Shown: positions 36,998 to 45,171 of the stretch, in pieces
Layout of the letters: each line of letters starts with the position of its first letter
Numbering within the stretch: position 1 is the stretch's first letter
Assembly (NCBI GenBank): GCA_035255045.1
Contig: DATFAA010000006.1
Coordinates: 82,296 to 146,295 of the forward strand
Direction: 5' to 3'
Length of the DNA stretch: 64,000 nucleotides
Source: JAGTRP01 sp035255045
Lineage (GTDB): Bacteria; Pseudomonadota; Gammaproteobacteria; Burkholderiales; Rhodocyclaceae
The notes under the pieces: generated by a model
Told to the model about the DNA's origin: nothing
The model's input: only the letters and a program-made list of their open reading frames with translations
Database searches by the model: none
Program-made: the position numbers and the translations under genes

Positions 36998-38467
36998 TCA
37001 GAGGCCGAGGCGGCCCCACATGTCGTCCACCCGCTTCTTCACCTCGGCGTCCATGACGATGGGGCGGCCCCACTCCCGGCTGGTCTCGCCGGGCCACTTG
37101 TTGGTGGCGTCGAGGCCCATCTTGGAGCCGAGGCCGGCCACCGGCGAAGCGAAGTCCAGGTAGTCGATGGGGGTGTTGTCCACCAGCGTCGTGTCCCGGC
37201 TGGCGTCCATGCGGGTGGTGAGGGCCCAGATCACTTCCTTCCAGTCCCGGATGTTCACGTCGTCGTCCACCACCACGATGAACTTGGTGTACATGAACTG
37301 GCGCAGGAAGCTCCAGATGCCGAACATGATGCGCTTGGCGTGGCCCGGGTACTGCTTCTTGATGGAAACGCAGGCCAGCCGGTAGGAGCAGCCCTCGGGG
37401 GGCAGGTAGAAATCGACGATCTCCGGGTACTGCTTCTGCAGCAGCGGCACGAACACCTCGTTCAGCGCCACCCCGAGCACGGCGGGCTCGTCGGGCGGCT
37501 TGCCGGTGTAGGTGCTGTGGTAGATGGGGTTCCTGCGGGTGGTGATGCGTTCGATGGTGAACACCGGGAATTCGGCCTGCTCGTTGTAGTAGCCGGTGTG
37601 GTCGCCGTAGGGCCCTTCCAGGGCGGTCTCGCCGGGATGGATGACGCCTTCCAGGACGATTTCTGCGGAGGCCGGCACCTGCAGGTCGGAACCCAGGCAC
37701 TTGGTGAGCTCGGTCTTGCCGCCGCGGAGCAGCCCGGCGAACTGGTATTCGGACAAGGTATCCGGCACCGGGGTGACGGCCCCCAGGATGGTGGCCGGAT
37801 CGCAGCCGATCACCACCGCCACCGGGAAGGGCTTGCCCGGGTTGGCGAGCTGATGGTCGCGGAAATCCAGGGCGCCGCCCCGGTGGGCGAGCCAGCGCAT
37901 GATGACCTTGTTGCGGCCGATGACCTGCTGGCGGTAGATGCCCAGGTTCTGGCGGTTCTTGTGGGGGCCGCGGGTGACGGTGAGACCCCAGGTGATGAGG
38001 GGCGCCACGTCGCCGGGCCAGCAGTGCTGGATGGGCAGCTTTGCGAGGTCCACGTCCTTGCCCTCCCACACCACTTCCTGGCAGGGGGCCGAGGACACCA
38101 CCTTGGGGGCCATGTTGAGGACCTGCTTCAGCACCGGCAGCTTGTCCCAGGCGTCCTTCAGGCCCTTGGGGGGCTCGGGCTCCTTAAGATAGGCGAGGAG
38201 CTTGCCCACTTCCCGCAGGGCCTGCTGCCAGTTCCCCTCCTCCCCCATGCCCAGGGCCACCCGCTGGGGCGTGCCGAAGAGGTTGGCGAGCACCGGCATG
38301 GCGTGCCCCCTGGGCTTCTCGAAGAGGACCGCCGGCCCGCCGGCGCGCAGCACCCGGTCGCAGATTTCGGTCATTTCGAGGCGGGGATCCACCTCGATGC
38401 CGACCCGTTTCAGTTGGCCGAGCTTTTCCAGTTGCGACAGGAAGTCGCGCAGGTCGTGGTAACGCAT
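36998..38467 (-). CDS. ubiD: UbiD, 4-hydroxy-3-polyprenylbenzoate decarboxylase
   Basis: 489 residues from the ATG at 38467 (MRYHDLRDFLSQLEKLGQLKRV), the standard UbiD start and length. Family blocks include ENPRG-type EKPRGHAMPVLANLFGT, NLGIYRQQVIGRNKVIMRW, EIVLEGVIHPGETALEGPYGDHTGYYNE and SREWGRPIVMD. It needs prenylated FMN from UbiX. It acts directly after UbiA in ubiquinone synthesis; ubiA lies 2 kb away on the same strand. Confidence 0.94.
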   Translation of the reverse strand: MRYHDLRDFLSQLEKLGQLKRVGIEVDPRLEMTEICDRVLRAGGPAVLFEKPRGHAMPVLANLFGTPQRVALGMGEEGNWQQALREVGKLLAYLKEPEPPKGLKDAWDKLPVLKQVLNMAPKVVSSAPCQEVVWEGKDVDLAKLPIQHCWPGDVAPLITWGLTVTRGPHKNRQNLGIYRQQVIGRNKVIMRWLAHRGGALDFRDHQLANPGKPFPVAVVIGCDPATILGAVTPVPDTLSEYQFAGLLRGGKTELTKCLGSDLQVPASAEIVLEGVIHPGETALEGPYGDHTGYYNEQAEFPVFTIERITTRRNPIYHSTYTGKPPDEPAVLGVALNEVFVPLLQKQYPEIVDFYLPPEGCSYRLACVSIKKQYPGHAKRIMFGIWSFLRQFMYTKFIVVVDDDVNIRDWKEVIWALTTRMDASRDTTLVDNTPIDYLDFASPVAGLGSKMGLDATNKWPGETSREWGRPIVMDAEVKKRVDDMWGRLGL

Positions 38468-38595
38468 GGGGAAGGCCGAAAAGGGAAAGGCCGCATTATA
38501 GGGGCTGGGCCGCCGAGCCAAGAACTCGCCTCCCGCCGATCTGTCGAAAGCGAGCCGGATGCACCATCCGGCAAGGGTAAGACAAGGTTGAGGCA

Positions 38596-38784
38596 ATGAA
38601 TCTACTGCAAATATTCAAGATGGTCCTGTGGAGCCTGTTCGGAATCCGCAGCAGCACCGGGGCCGACGCCGACATGAGGGCCTTCCGCCCCGCCCACGTG
38701 TTCGCTGTCGCCATTTTTCTGCTCGCGGCCTTTCTCGCCATCCTGCTGACCATCGTGCATACGGCCATCAGCAGCCTGTCTTAG
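38596..38784 (+). CDS. DUF2970 small membrane protein
   Basis: 62 residues: an amphipathic N-terminus (LLQIFKMVLWSLFGIRSSTGADADMRAFRPAHVFAV) and one membrane helix (AIFLLAAFLAILLTIVHT). The W-S-L-F-G-I-R-S/K block with D-M and R-P-A-H-V is the DUF2970 signature, common as a single gene in betaproteobacteria. It is divergent from ubiD. Function unknown. Confidence 0.75.
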   Translation: MNLLQIFKMVLWSLFGIRSSTGADADMRAFRPAHVFAVAIFLLAAFLAILLTIVHTAISSLS

Positions 38785-38817
38785 GGCGGCTTGCCAGGTG
38801 CCCCGGCCCGCGCCGTC

Positions 38818-39615
38818 TCAACACCGGTTCAACAGCTGCCTCAGGCGCCGCCAGAAGGGCCGCCCTTCTCCCAGGCCGTAAGCCGCCATGGCATCCCGAC
38901 AGAAGGCGGCGTAGCCGGCGGTGAAGGGAGGCGCCGGGACGCCGGTTTCCGTGAAGTAGGCGCGCAGGCCGTCCTCGTCGGCCGGCCGGTGCCTGGCGCG
39001 GCAATGCTCGGCGAAGGACAGCTCCTGCCCCCACCATCCGGCCGCCCGGGGACCGAGGGCGCAGACCATTTCCGCCGTCTGGGCCGGGGCTTCGGCGGCC
39101 GGGAAGGCGGGCCAGATGTCGGCGTAGAAGTAGTCGACGGGCCGGCCGCCGGTCGCCTCCGCCACCGCCGCCGGGAAGGCGGGGCCGAGGGCGTCGGCCT
39201 CGACGATCCGCATCTTGTCCCGGCAGGGCCAGTGCCCGAAGCCGGCGGCCTCCGCCATGAGGGCGATGACGTCGGTGGAGATGTCGGCGGCGACGACCAG
39301 ATCCACCTCCGGCTTCATGGCCGCGGCGTAGGCGTACATGCCCAGGCCGAGCCCGGCGGTGACCACCACGCCCCGGGCGCAGTGGACGTGCCAGGCATGG
39401 CTTTCCTGCTCCAGCAGTCCGGTGGACATCCACACCTCCCGGCCCCGGCTGAGGACGGCCCGGGCTTCGACGGCGGCCGTGGAGACGTAGCCGTCGCCGA
39501 TGCTGGGCAGATGGGTGGCGACGCGCCAGTCTCCCCGCCGGGCCGGCCGATAGGCGGGCAAGGGGAAGAGGCCGAAGCCGTAGGCGGCGGTGAGGGCGTC
39601 GTGGTGCTGGGGCAT
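38818..39615 (-). CDS. Spermidine-synthase-fold/SAM methyltransferase-like protein
   Basis: 265 residues from the ATG at 39615 (AGGAGA upstream). A Rossmann-type core with GVVVTAGLGLGMYAYAAAMKPEVDLVVAADIS, VEADAL and VDYFYADIWPAF resembles spermidine synthase or class I methyltransferase SAM-binding loops (glycine loop, acidic residue after strand 2, and DxW). No substrate can be named. It stands alone between a DUF2970 gene and a PEP-CTERM gene. Confidence 0.65.
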   Translation of the reverse strand: MPQHHDALTAAYGFGLFPLPAYRPARRGDWRVATHLPSIGDGYVSTAAVEARAVLSRGREVWMSTGLLEQESHAWHVHCARGVVVTAGLGLGMYAYAAAMKPEVDLVVAADISTDVIALMAEAAGFGHWPCRDKMRIVEADALGPAFPAAVAEATGGRPVDYFYADIWPAFPAAEAPAQTAEMVCALGPRAAGWWGQELSFAEHCRARHRPADEDGLRAYFTETGVPAPPFTAGYAAFCRDAMAAYGLGEGRPFWRRLRQLLNRC

Positions 39616-39679
39616 GGCGAGAGTTCTCCTGTCCTTTGGCAGCCCGCACGGGCCGGCGTTGCCCCGCCGCCGACGCCAA

Positions 39680-39705
39680 AGAAAAAGCCGGGCGAACCCG
39701 GCTTC
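39680..39705 (-). terminator. Rho-independent terminator after the PEP-CTERM gene
   Basis: AAGCCGGG (39685-39692), a 4-base loop and CCCGGCTT (39697-39704) form a perfect 8-bp stem. On the minus strand it is followed by TTTTCTTT. It lies 20 bp beyond the PEP-CTERM stop and also just before the start region of the next minus-strand gene. Confidence 0.85.
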
Positions 39706-39725
39706 TTCCACCAGCGGAGAATCCT

Positions 39726-40283
39726 TCAGGCCAGCCGCCGGCGTCCGGCTCCGACCACGGCCAGGAGGCTGATGCCCAGCAGCAGCAGGGTGCCCGGCTC
39801 GGAAACCGCCCGCTCGCCTTCGGCGGTGAGGGTGGCGTCGCCGAAGTAGAAACTGCCCAGGAGGGAGCTGATGGTCATGTCCAGGGTGCCGGCGAGGTTG
39901 AGCTGCAGCCAGCCGGCCACGGACCAGCCGCCGTTCTCCTGCCCGGAGAGGTCGAAGAAGACCCGGTCGCCCATGATCCCCGGCAGGTTCACCAGGGCGA
40001 TGACCGGCTTGTCGAACACGGGGGTGCACAGGCTGCCGAAGCAGATGCGGATTTGCTCCGAAGGGCTGGAGTAGAGATTCACGTCCACCCCGTAGTTGCC
40101 GATGTAGTCCTGCCCCGGGCGGAAGCCGTTGGGTCCGTCAGTGATGTCGAAAGTGAAGGAATGGCTCGGCGGTACCTGAATGTCCGGGCTGGGATCGTAG
40201 GTGTCCGTCCAGGTATAGGGCACGGCCATGGCTTGAGCGCACAGGAAGAAAAGACCGGCGGCGAGCAGTTTGAGCGCTTTCAT
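39726..40283 (-). CDS. PEP-CTERM sorting domain protein
   Basis: 185 residues from the ATG at 40283. A signal peptide (LKLLAAGLFFLCAQAMA) begins the protein. The C-terminus has the three-part sorting signal: VSEPGT, a hydrophobic helix (LLLLGISLLAVVGAG) and RRR. The mature domain is beta-rich with two cysteines (CFGSLC) and no recognised enzyme motif. Such proteins are processed by exosortase and exported, often linked to exopolysaccharide. No exosortase gene is in the window. Confidence 0.88.
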   Translation of the reverse strand: MKALKLLAAGLFFLCAQAMAVPYTWTDTYDPSPDIQVPPSHSFTFDITDGPNGFRPGQDYIGNYGVDVNLYSSPSEQIRICFGSLCTPVFDKPVIALVNLPGIMGDRVFFDLSGQENGGWSVAGWLQLNLAGTLDMTISSLLGSFYFGDATLTAEGERAVSEPGTLLLLGISLLAVVGAGRRRLA

Positions 40284-40495
40284 TTGCAACCTCACTGGTG
40301 ATTGAAGGGACAGCCTCCCGGGGCAGGGAGACTTGACACCGTAATAGCAAACGCCGGGCCAGAATTTTTCCGCTGATAGAACAATGGCTTGCGCGGGCAC
40401 CCAAATTGGAATGTAAAGAAAATCGACAGCCGCCCCGGCGAGGGGGTGGAATCAGGCCGCCGTCATGGGCGGATTCGGGGCTGCCGAGACCCGGA

Positions 40496-41392
40496 TCAGG
40501 CGATCAGGTAATTGAGGGCGATGCCCGCGAAAATGACGGCGCCGACGTAGTTGTTGTTGAGGAAGGCCTTGAAGCACGGTCCCCGCTCCCGGTTGCGGAT
40601 GAGCAGGAAGTGCCAGCCCATGATGCCCGCCGCCGCCGCCAGCCCGACGTAGAAGGGCCAATGCAGGTGGCGGTGCCAGCCGAGGACGGCCAGCATGGCG
40701 AGGGTGATGGCATAGCACAGCATCACCGCCGCCACGTCGAAGCGGCCGAAGGTGATGGCCGAGGTCTTGATGCCGATCTTGAGGTCGTCGGGCCGGTCCA
40801 CCATGGCGTACTCGGTGTCGTAGGCGACGGCCCAGAAGATGTTGGCCAGCAGCATCCACCACGCCTCCGCCGGCACGGTATCCAGTTGCGCGGCATAGGC
40901 CATGGGGATGCCGAAGCCGAAGGCGATGCCGAGGTAGGCCTGGGGAATGGCGAAGAAGCGCTTGGTGAACGGGTAGCTGGCGGCGAGGAACAGGGCCGGC
41001 ACCGACAGCAGGACGACCAGCTTGCTGCCCAGCAGCAGGACCAGCACGAAGGAGCACAGGGAAAGGAGGGCGAAGACGGCGAGGGCCTCCTTTTCCGTCA
41101 CCTTGCCGGCGGTGAGGGGGCGGTCCTTGGTGCGCTCGACGTGGCGGTCGAAGTCCCGGTCGGCGTAGTCGTTGATGACGCAGCCGGCGGAGCGCATGAG
41201 CACGGTGCCGAGGGTGAACACCCAAACCACCATCCAGTTCGGCCGGCCGTCGGAGGACAGCCAGAGGGCCCAGAAGGTGGGCCAGAGGAGCAGCAGGATG
41301 CCGATGGGCTTGTCGAGCCGCATTAACCTCTCGTAAAGATCAAGCTTTTCGCGGATTTTGCTAATATGTGTCACAGCCTTGTCACAGCGCAT
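40496..41392 (-). CDS. ubiA: UbiA, 4-hydroxybenzoate octaprenyltransferase
   Basis: 298-residue membrane prenyltransferase. Both Asp-rich motifs are present: NDYADRDFDRHVERTKDRPL (first) and DTEYAMVDRPDDLKIGIKT (second). MRLDKPIGILLLLWPTFWALWL is the usual N-terminal block. The annotated start adds about 20 unusual residues (MRCDKAVTHISKIREKLD) before it, and the gene's 5' end lies only 20 bp from the divergent integrase start. The original leader or promoter may therefore have been changed by integration. A downstream start is possible but not obvious. Confidence 0.93.
   Translation of the reverse strand: MRCDKAVTHISKIREKLDLYERLMRLDKPIGILLLLWPTFWALWLSSDGRPNWMVVWVFTLGTVLMRSAGCVINDYADRDFDRHVERTKDRPLTAGKVTEKEALAVFALLSLCSFVLVLLLGSKLVVLLSVPALFLAASYPFTKRFFAIPQAYLGIAFGFGIPMAYAAQLDTVPAEAWWMLLANIFWAVAYDTEYAMVDRPDDLKIGIKTSAITFGRFDVAAVMLCYAITLAMLAVLGWHRHLHWPFYVGLAAAAGIMGWHFLLIRNRERGPCFKAFLNNNYVGAVIFAGIALNYLIA
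41370..41388 (+). repeat. 8-bp direct repeat at the ubiA/integrase junction
   Basis: GTCACAGC occurs at 41370-41377 and again at 41381-41388 with three bases between. It lies inside the first codons of ubiA and 24 bp before the integrase start. It could be part of an integrase core or arm site or of a regulator site. No matching copy was found at the other end of the island, so an attachment site is not shown. Confidence 0.35.
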
Positions 41393-41412
41393 TAAGAATC
41401 AGGGAGCATCGA

Positions 41413-42396
41413 ATGGGCACAATTAGAAAACGCGGAGACTATCAATGGCAAGCCCAAGTCAGGCGCAAAGGGTACCCAGCCCAGAGCAAGACGTTTGACA
41501 CGCGTAAGGATGCCGAAGCATGGGTGCGAATGATAGAGCGCGAAATGGATACGGGAAGCTTTATTCCCCGCGACGAGGCGGCGAGAACCACTATCAAAGA
41601 CCTGGCCAAGCGTTACCGTGAGGAGTTGTTGCCGAAACAACGTGGTCAGCGCCAAGAGGACACCCGACTAAAAGGTGTTGAAGCAAAATTTGGTAGCTAC
41701 CACTTGTCTGCCATCACGCCGGCCATGGTTGCCGAATGGCGTGACGAATTATCTGCTGACAAAGCACCGCAGACTGTTCAGCACTACCTTGCCGTCCTGA
41801 ATCGACTCTACAAGGCAGCTGGCCGCGATTTCGGTATTCCCCTGCCTCTCGGCAACCCCGTTGCTAGCGTTCGAATGCCGTCCATTAAGAACGAACGTGA
41901 TCGCCGACTGGAAGAAGGAGAAGAAAAGCTCTTGATGGAGGCGCTAGACAATAGCCGCAGCAAGCATCTGAAGAGCATCGTTATCCTCGCCCTTGAGACG
42001 GCCATGCGCAGAGGAGAGATTATTTCGCTTCGCTGGGAGCACATCGACCTAAAACGCCGGATCGCGGTACTACAAGAGACCAAGAACGGTGATTCTCGCT
42101 CTGTGCCGCTGTCCTCGCAAGCAGCAAGAATCCTTGAATCCTTGCCTCGTCCGCTTAGCGGTGGCTTGGTATTCAAGACCAGTCCAACTGCCATCACAGA
42201 GGGCTTTGAACGTGCAGTGAAACGAGCCCAAATTGTGGACCTGCGTTTCCATGACTTACGCCACGAAGCAACCAGTCGGCTTGCAGAACGTTTGGAGATG
42301 CATGAACTCGGCAAAGTGACGGGCCACAAATCACCGCGGATGCTGATGCGCTACTACCACCCTCGTGCAGAGGATCTTGCCAAGAAGCTTGGCTGA
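41413..42396 (+). CDS. Tyrosine recombinase/phage-type integrase
   Basis: 327 residues from the ATG at 41413 (AGGGAG 6 bases upstream). The N-terminal arm-binding domain (IRKRGDYQWQAQVRRKGYPAQSKTFDTRKDAEAWV), a SAM-like core-binding domain and the catalytic domain follow. Catalytic residues are visible: Arg in ETAMRRGEIISLRWEHI, HxxR in HDLRHEATSRL, His in VTGHKSPRML and Tyr in RYYHPR. GC content and codon use drop sharply from the gene start, marking the left side of an integrated island. It is not an integron integrase (no IntI-specific insert). Confidence 0.92.
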   Translation: MGTIRKRGDYQWQAQVRRKGYPAQSKTFDTRKDAEAWVRMIEREMDTGSFIPRDEAARTTIKDLAKRYREELLPKQRGQRQEDTRLKGVEAKFGSYHLSAITPAMVAEWRDELSADKAPQTVQHYLAVLNRLYKAAGRDFGIPLPLGNPVASVRMPSIKNERDRRLEEGEEKLLMEALDNSRSKHLKSIVILALETAMRRGEIISLRWEHIDLKRRIAVLQETKNGDSRSVPLSSQAARILESLPRPLSGGLVFKTSPTAITEGFERAVKRAQIVDLRFHDLRHEATSRLAERLEMHELGKVTGHKSPRMLMRYYHPRAEDLAKKLG

Positions 42397-42529
42397 CACA
42401 GCTTTCGCGAACAGCCATTCGATGCCAATTGACTAGGTATGCATCTCCCTGGAATATATATGTCTGCAACATGGTCGCCCTTTCACGGGGCTTGTTGCGG
42501 TCAAATTCCAACACCAATAAAGGGAAAAA

Positions 42530-42727
42530 ATGCGCCTCATCCTTGCGATTTTCTTGCCGTTCCTGTCCTTCTTCACTATCGGGCGCCCATTCGCAGGAAT
42601 TTTCTGCCTAGTTCTTCAACTCACCTTGATTGGCTGGCTTCCCGCAGCCATCTGGGCCGTCTATGCGCTTGGCCAGTACAAGACGGACAAAAAGATTGAA
42701 AAGGCCCTTGCTGCTGAAAGGGCATAA
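42530..42727 (+). CDS. Pmp3/YqaE-like small membrane protein
   Basis: 65 residues with two hydrophobic segments (LILAIFLPFLSFFTIG and GIFCLVLQLTLIGWLPAAIWAVYAL) and a charged tail (GQYKTDKKIEKALAAERA). The ILAIFLPFLSFF...LTLIGWLPAAIWA arrangement resembles the Pmp3/YqaE stress-related family, though the tail is longer. AAAGGGAAAAA precedes the start. It is followed by the next gene after two bases, suggesting a two-gene cargo operon of the island. Confidence 0.65.
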   Translation: MRLILAIFLPFLSFFTIGRPFAGIFCLVLQLTLIGWLPAAIWAVYALGQYKTDKKIEKALAAERA

Positions 42728-42729
42728 GA

Positions 42730-43422
42730 ATGGCAAAGATTCATCGGTGGCTTCTTACACCGTTCATCATTGCCATATCGTCATGTGCAATCGCAGATCC
42801 CTTTTGGTACTCGACTCGCAGGGCTTTGTCCGACCCAGGCTTCACCACAACGCCAATTGAAGACCAAGAGGCGATAGGGCAAGAAATATTGAAGCGCGAC
42901 AAAGAGCGGCCTTGGTTTACAACTCTTTGCCTTCCCCTCTCAGGATTGGATGTCAAACGTTACGAGCGAAAGATAAATATCAATGGATATCAGGCCGATG
43001 ACGATCGAATCGCTTGGGATCATTTGGTACGTCTGGGTCTAGCATACCCTCCGACAAAGACAAAGACAGACTTGGTCTATCGCTTAACCCCAGCCGCCAA
43101 ACAAGCTCTTACTGATGATAAATGTTTCTTTAAGGCCGATCAGGACTTCACAAGTCCAGGAACACTGTCTTTAGTCTACGGCCGGTATAGCTTCGCCAAA
43201 TTTCACGCAAGCGCACATTTTGCTTTCGGCAATCGACCACCTGATGGGTATATGGTTTACAGCCGATCCCTGGCAGACTTAGCTGACTGGGCTAATGATA
43301 AAGATTTCAGGCGTGCTTGGTCCCTTCCCGGGTTAGCAGACCTAGAAAGAACCGCTTGGTGCTATAACTATGCAATCACGTCAAACGGTGTCGAACTTCA
43401 ACGCAATGCCAAGTGTGGTTAG
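42730..43422 (+). CDS. Exported hypothetical protein
   Basis: 230 residues with an N-terminal signal peptide (HRWLLTPFIIAISSCAIA, cleavage near ADP). Four or more cysteines (CLP, CFF, CYN, KCG) could form disulphides. A winged-helix-like stretch (IAWDHLVRLGLAYPPTKTKTDLVYRLTPAAKQALTDD) and aromatic beta strands follow. I do not recognise the family. It lies within the low-GC island and is probably co-expressed with the Pmp3-like gene. Confidence 0.6.
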   Translation: MAKIHRWLLTPFIIAISSCAIADPFWYSTRRALSDPGFTTTPIEDQEAIGQEILKRDKERPWFTTLCLPLSGLDVKRYERKININGYQADDDRIAWDHLVRLGLAYPPTKTKTDLVYRLTPAAKQALTDDKCFFKADQDFTSPGTLSLVYGRYSFAKFHASAHFAFGNRPPDGYMVYSRSLADLADWANDKDFRRAWSLPGLADLERTAWCYNYAITSNGVELQRNAKCG

Positions 43423-43471
43423 CGGGCCAATTTAGTCGCGCCGGCTGCAAACGAAACCAGGTTCTCGAGGT

Positions 43472-43512
43472 AGCCAAAGGGTTTGGAAAATCCTTTCCCA
43501 AACCCTTTGGCT
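43472..43512. terminator. Strong 15-bp inverted repeat downstream of the island cargo operon
   Basis: AGCCAAAGGGTTTGG (43472-43486) pairs perfectly with CCAAACCCTTTGGCT (43498-43512) across an 11-base loop. It begins 50 bp after the stop of the exported protein. The run after the right arm (AGACTTTACC) is only weakly T-rich, so it may be a terminator or a protein-binding palindrome. Confidence 0.5.
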
Positions 43513-43874
43513 AGACTTTACCGATACACCAGTTGATTGGCATAGGCGCCAGCTAGGGACTAGCCAACAGCTTCCTGACTCGGCTTGGTTACTAGAACGA
43601 AGGACAGCACCCGACCCCAACCGGCCACTCAGCCTTCTCCTGAGCGGCCATTCAGCCAAAGGAGGTTTCCGCGAAGTGGAGTCCTACAAAGCCGCCGTTG
43701 GTGACCTCACCCAATCGGCCAGGAGGCGCCGGTCAAGGTTGCCATCCGATATGAATAATCTGGGTGTCGCCTCTCTCCGCTCAATGGCTGGTTTTCGGCG
43801 AGCAAATTGGCAGTGGCACTGGCTGAATGCGGCCAAAAGAAGAGCCGTGGTAGTATCTCTATTGCTTGTAGGAA
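43513..43874. other. Non-coding stretch before the riboswitch
   Basis: About 360 bases without a convincing gene. Open frames here are short and lack ribosome sites or family features. GACCCCAACCGGCCACTCAGCC and nearby blocks look like worn mobile-element or duplicated intergenic DNA; a related CGACCCTAAACGG stretch recurs at about 44.37 kb on the other side of gdx. The promoter of the riboswitch transcript must lie near 43.84 kb but no clear -35/-10 pair was seen. Confidence 0.4.
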
Positions 43875-43929
43875 GTGAGGACGACCTCACCTCTCCAGTT
43901 CATGCGGGGACGGCCCCTCTTTTTAGAGG
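43875..43929 (+). promoter_or_regulatory. Guanidine-II (mini-ykkC) riboswitch with ribosome-site switch
   Basis: Two short hairpins with ACGR loops, the defining feature of the class. Hairpin 1 is GTGAGG-ACGA-CCTCAC (43875-43890) and hairpin 2 is GGGG-ACGG-CCCC (43906-43917). An alternative stem CCTCT (43916-43920)-TTTT-AGAGG (43925-43929) would hide the AGAGGA ribosome site of gdx and competes with hairpin 2 for its 3' strand. Guanidine stabilising the ACGR hairpins would therefore free the ribosome site, an ON switch. The next gene is a guanidinium exporter, as expected. Confidence 0.9.
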
Positions 43930-43937
43930 AGCAATTT

Positions 43938-44255
43938 ATGAACTGGGTAATTCTTCTCGCCGCTGGGCTACTGGAAGTCGGTTGGGCGATTGGTCTCAAA
44001 TATACCGAGGGTTTAACCAAGCTGTGGACTACGGTGTGGACAGTTATGTCCATGCTTTTAAGCGTTGGCTTGCTCGGTGTTGCGATGAAGTCGCTGCCGG
44101 TCGGTACGGCCTATGCGGTTTGGGTTGGTATTGGCGCTATCGGAACCGCGGTGATGGGAATGGTCTTGTTTGGAGAGTCGGCGACCACAATGAGACTGCT
44201 GAGCCTTCTTCTCATCTTTATCGGCATCGTTGGCCTAAAGCTTTCAGCATCCTGA
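43938..44255 (+). CDS. gdx: Guanidinium exporter Gdx (SugE-type SMR)
   Basis: 105-residue four-helix small multidrug resistance protein, starting at the ATG 43938 with AGAGGA 7 bases upstream. NWVILLAAGLLEVGWAIGLKYTEG, MKSLPVGTAYAVWVGIGAIGTAVMG and LFGESATTMRLLSLLLIFIGIVGLKL are close to the Gdx/SugE subtype, with the central Glu in LLEVGWA. As a dual-topology dimer it exchanges guanidinium for two protons. The guanidine-II riboswitch in front confirms the substrate class. Confidence 0.93.
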   Translation: MNWVILLAAGLLEVGWAIGLKYTEGLTKLWTTVWTVMSMLLSVGLLGVAMKSLPVGTAYAVWVGIGAIGTAVMGMVLFGESATTMRLLSLLLIFIGIVGLKLSAS

Positions 44256-44478
44256 CAGTCCGCTTAGGGTCGTTATTACGCAGTGACGACTGGTTGCTTC
44301 AGGGAATCGGAATTTGACTGGCCGCTCTCCGGCTATGAATTTGAAGAGGGTACTGACGCAACCCGACCCTAAACGGTCTTATGCCAATGGCAGATGTCAC
44401 GTCCGCTCTTGGATCTTGTAGCCGCCGTTTCCTCACCGTCGTGATAACAGCAGATCGCCGACATGGAAAACGTGGAAA

Positions 44479-45171
44479 TCAGCTCAGGAATCGGTATCCC
44501 ACCCCGGACTCCGTCAGGATATGTTCTGGCCGGGTCGGGTCATCCTCGATCTTTCTGCGCAGATGCCCCATATAGACCCGGACGTAATGGCTGTCCTCGG
44601 TATGGGACGGTCCCCACACGGCCTTCAAGAGCTGGCGGTGGGTCAGCACGGAATCCGGGTTGGCGATCAGGTAGGCCAGGAGCCTGAACTCGATGGGCGT
44701 CAGGTGAATCGGCTGCCCGTCCCGTTCCACCAGCCGCTTACCCAAATCCACTTTGATCCGGCCGAACTCGAAGAGCGCCGACCCGGTCGCCCCGGCTCGG
44801 AACCGCCGGCGGAGATGGGCCCGCACCCGGGCCAGCAATTCGGCAGCCCCGAACGGCTTGGTCAGATAGTCGTCGGCGCCGGCATCCAGGGCGGCTACCT
44901 TGTCCGCCTCGGCGGAGCGGGCCGACAGCACAATGATGGGGATTTCCGACCAGGCGCGAAGGTCTCGGATGAAATCGATCCCGTCACCATCGGGCAGGCC
45001 CAGGTCGAGCAGCACTAGGTCGGGCTGGCGGGTGCCCGCCTCGATGAGGCCGCGCTTGACCGAATCCGCCTCGAATACTTCGCACACCTCGGCCTCCAGG
45101 GCCAGTTTGACGAAGCGGCGGAGCTTGGCTTCGTCTTCGATAATGATGACGACAGGGCTTGAGGTGGTCAC
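44479..45171 (-). CDS. kdpE: KdpE response regulator
   Basis: 230 residues from a GTG at 45171 that overlaps the kdpD stop (GTGA). Receiver domain with IIIEDEAKLRRF, phospho-acceptor Asp in LVLLDLGLPDGDG, and LTKPFGAAEL. An OmpR-type winged helix follows (IHLTPIEFRLLAYLIANPDSVLTHRQLLKAVWG ... DSHYVRVYMGHLRRKIEDDPTRPEHILTESGVGYRF). It activates kdpFABC under potassium limitation or osmotic stress. It is the last gene of the minus-strand locus. Confidence 0.94.
   Translation of the reverse strand: MTTSSPVVIIIEDEAKLRRFVKLALEAEVCEVFEADSVKRGLIEAGTRQPDLVLLDLGLPDGDGIDFIRDLRAWSEIPIIVLSARSAEADKVAALDAGADDYLTKPFGAAELLARVRAHLRRRFRAGATGSALFEFGRIKVDLGKRLVERDGQPIHLTPIEFRLLAYLIANPDSVLTHRQLLKAVWGPSHTEDSHYVRVYMGHLRRKIEDDPTRPEHILTESGVGYRFLS

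Noticed and set aside
41340..41412. tRNA gene as integrase target
   Set aside because: No tRNA-like sequence is present at the ubiA/integrase border; the target seems to be the ubiA 5' region.
41413..42396. Integron integrase IntI for the cassette array
   Set aside because: The protein has an arm-binding domain and lacks the IntI-specific patch; it lies 14 kb from the cassettes.
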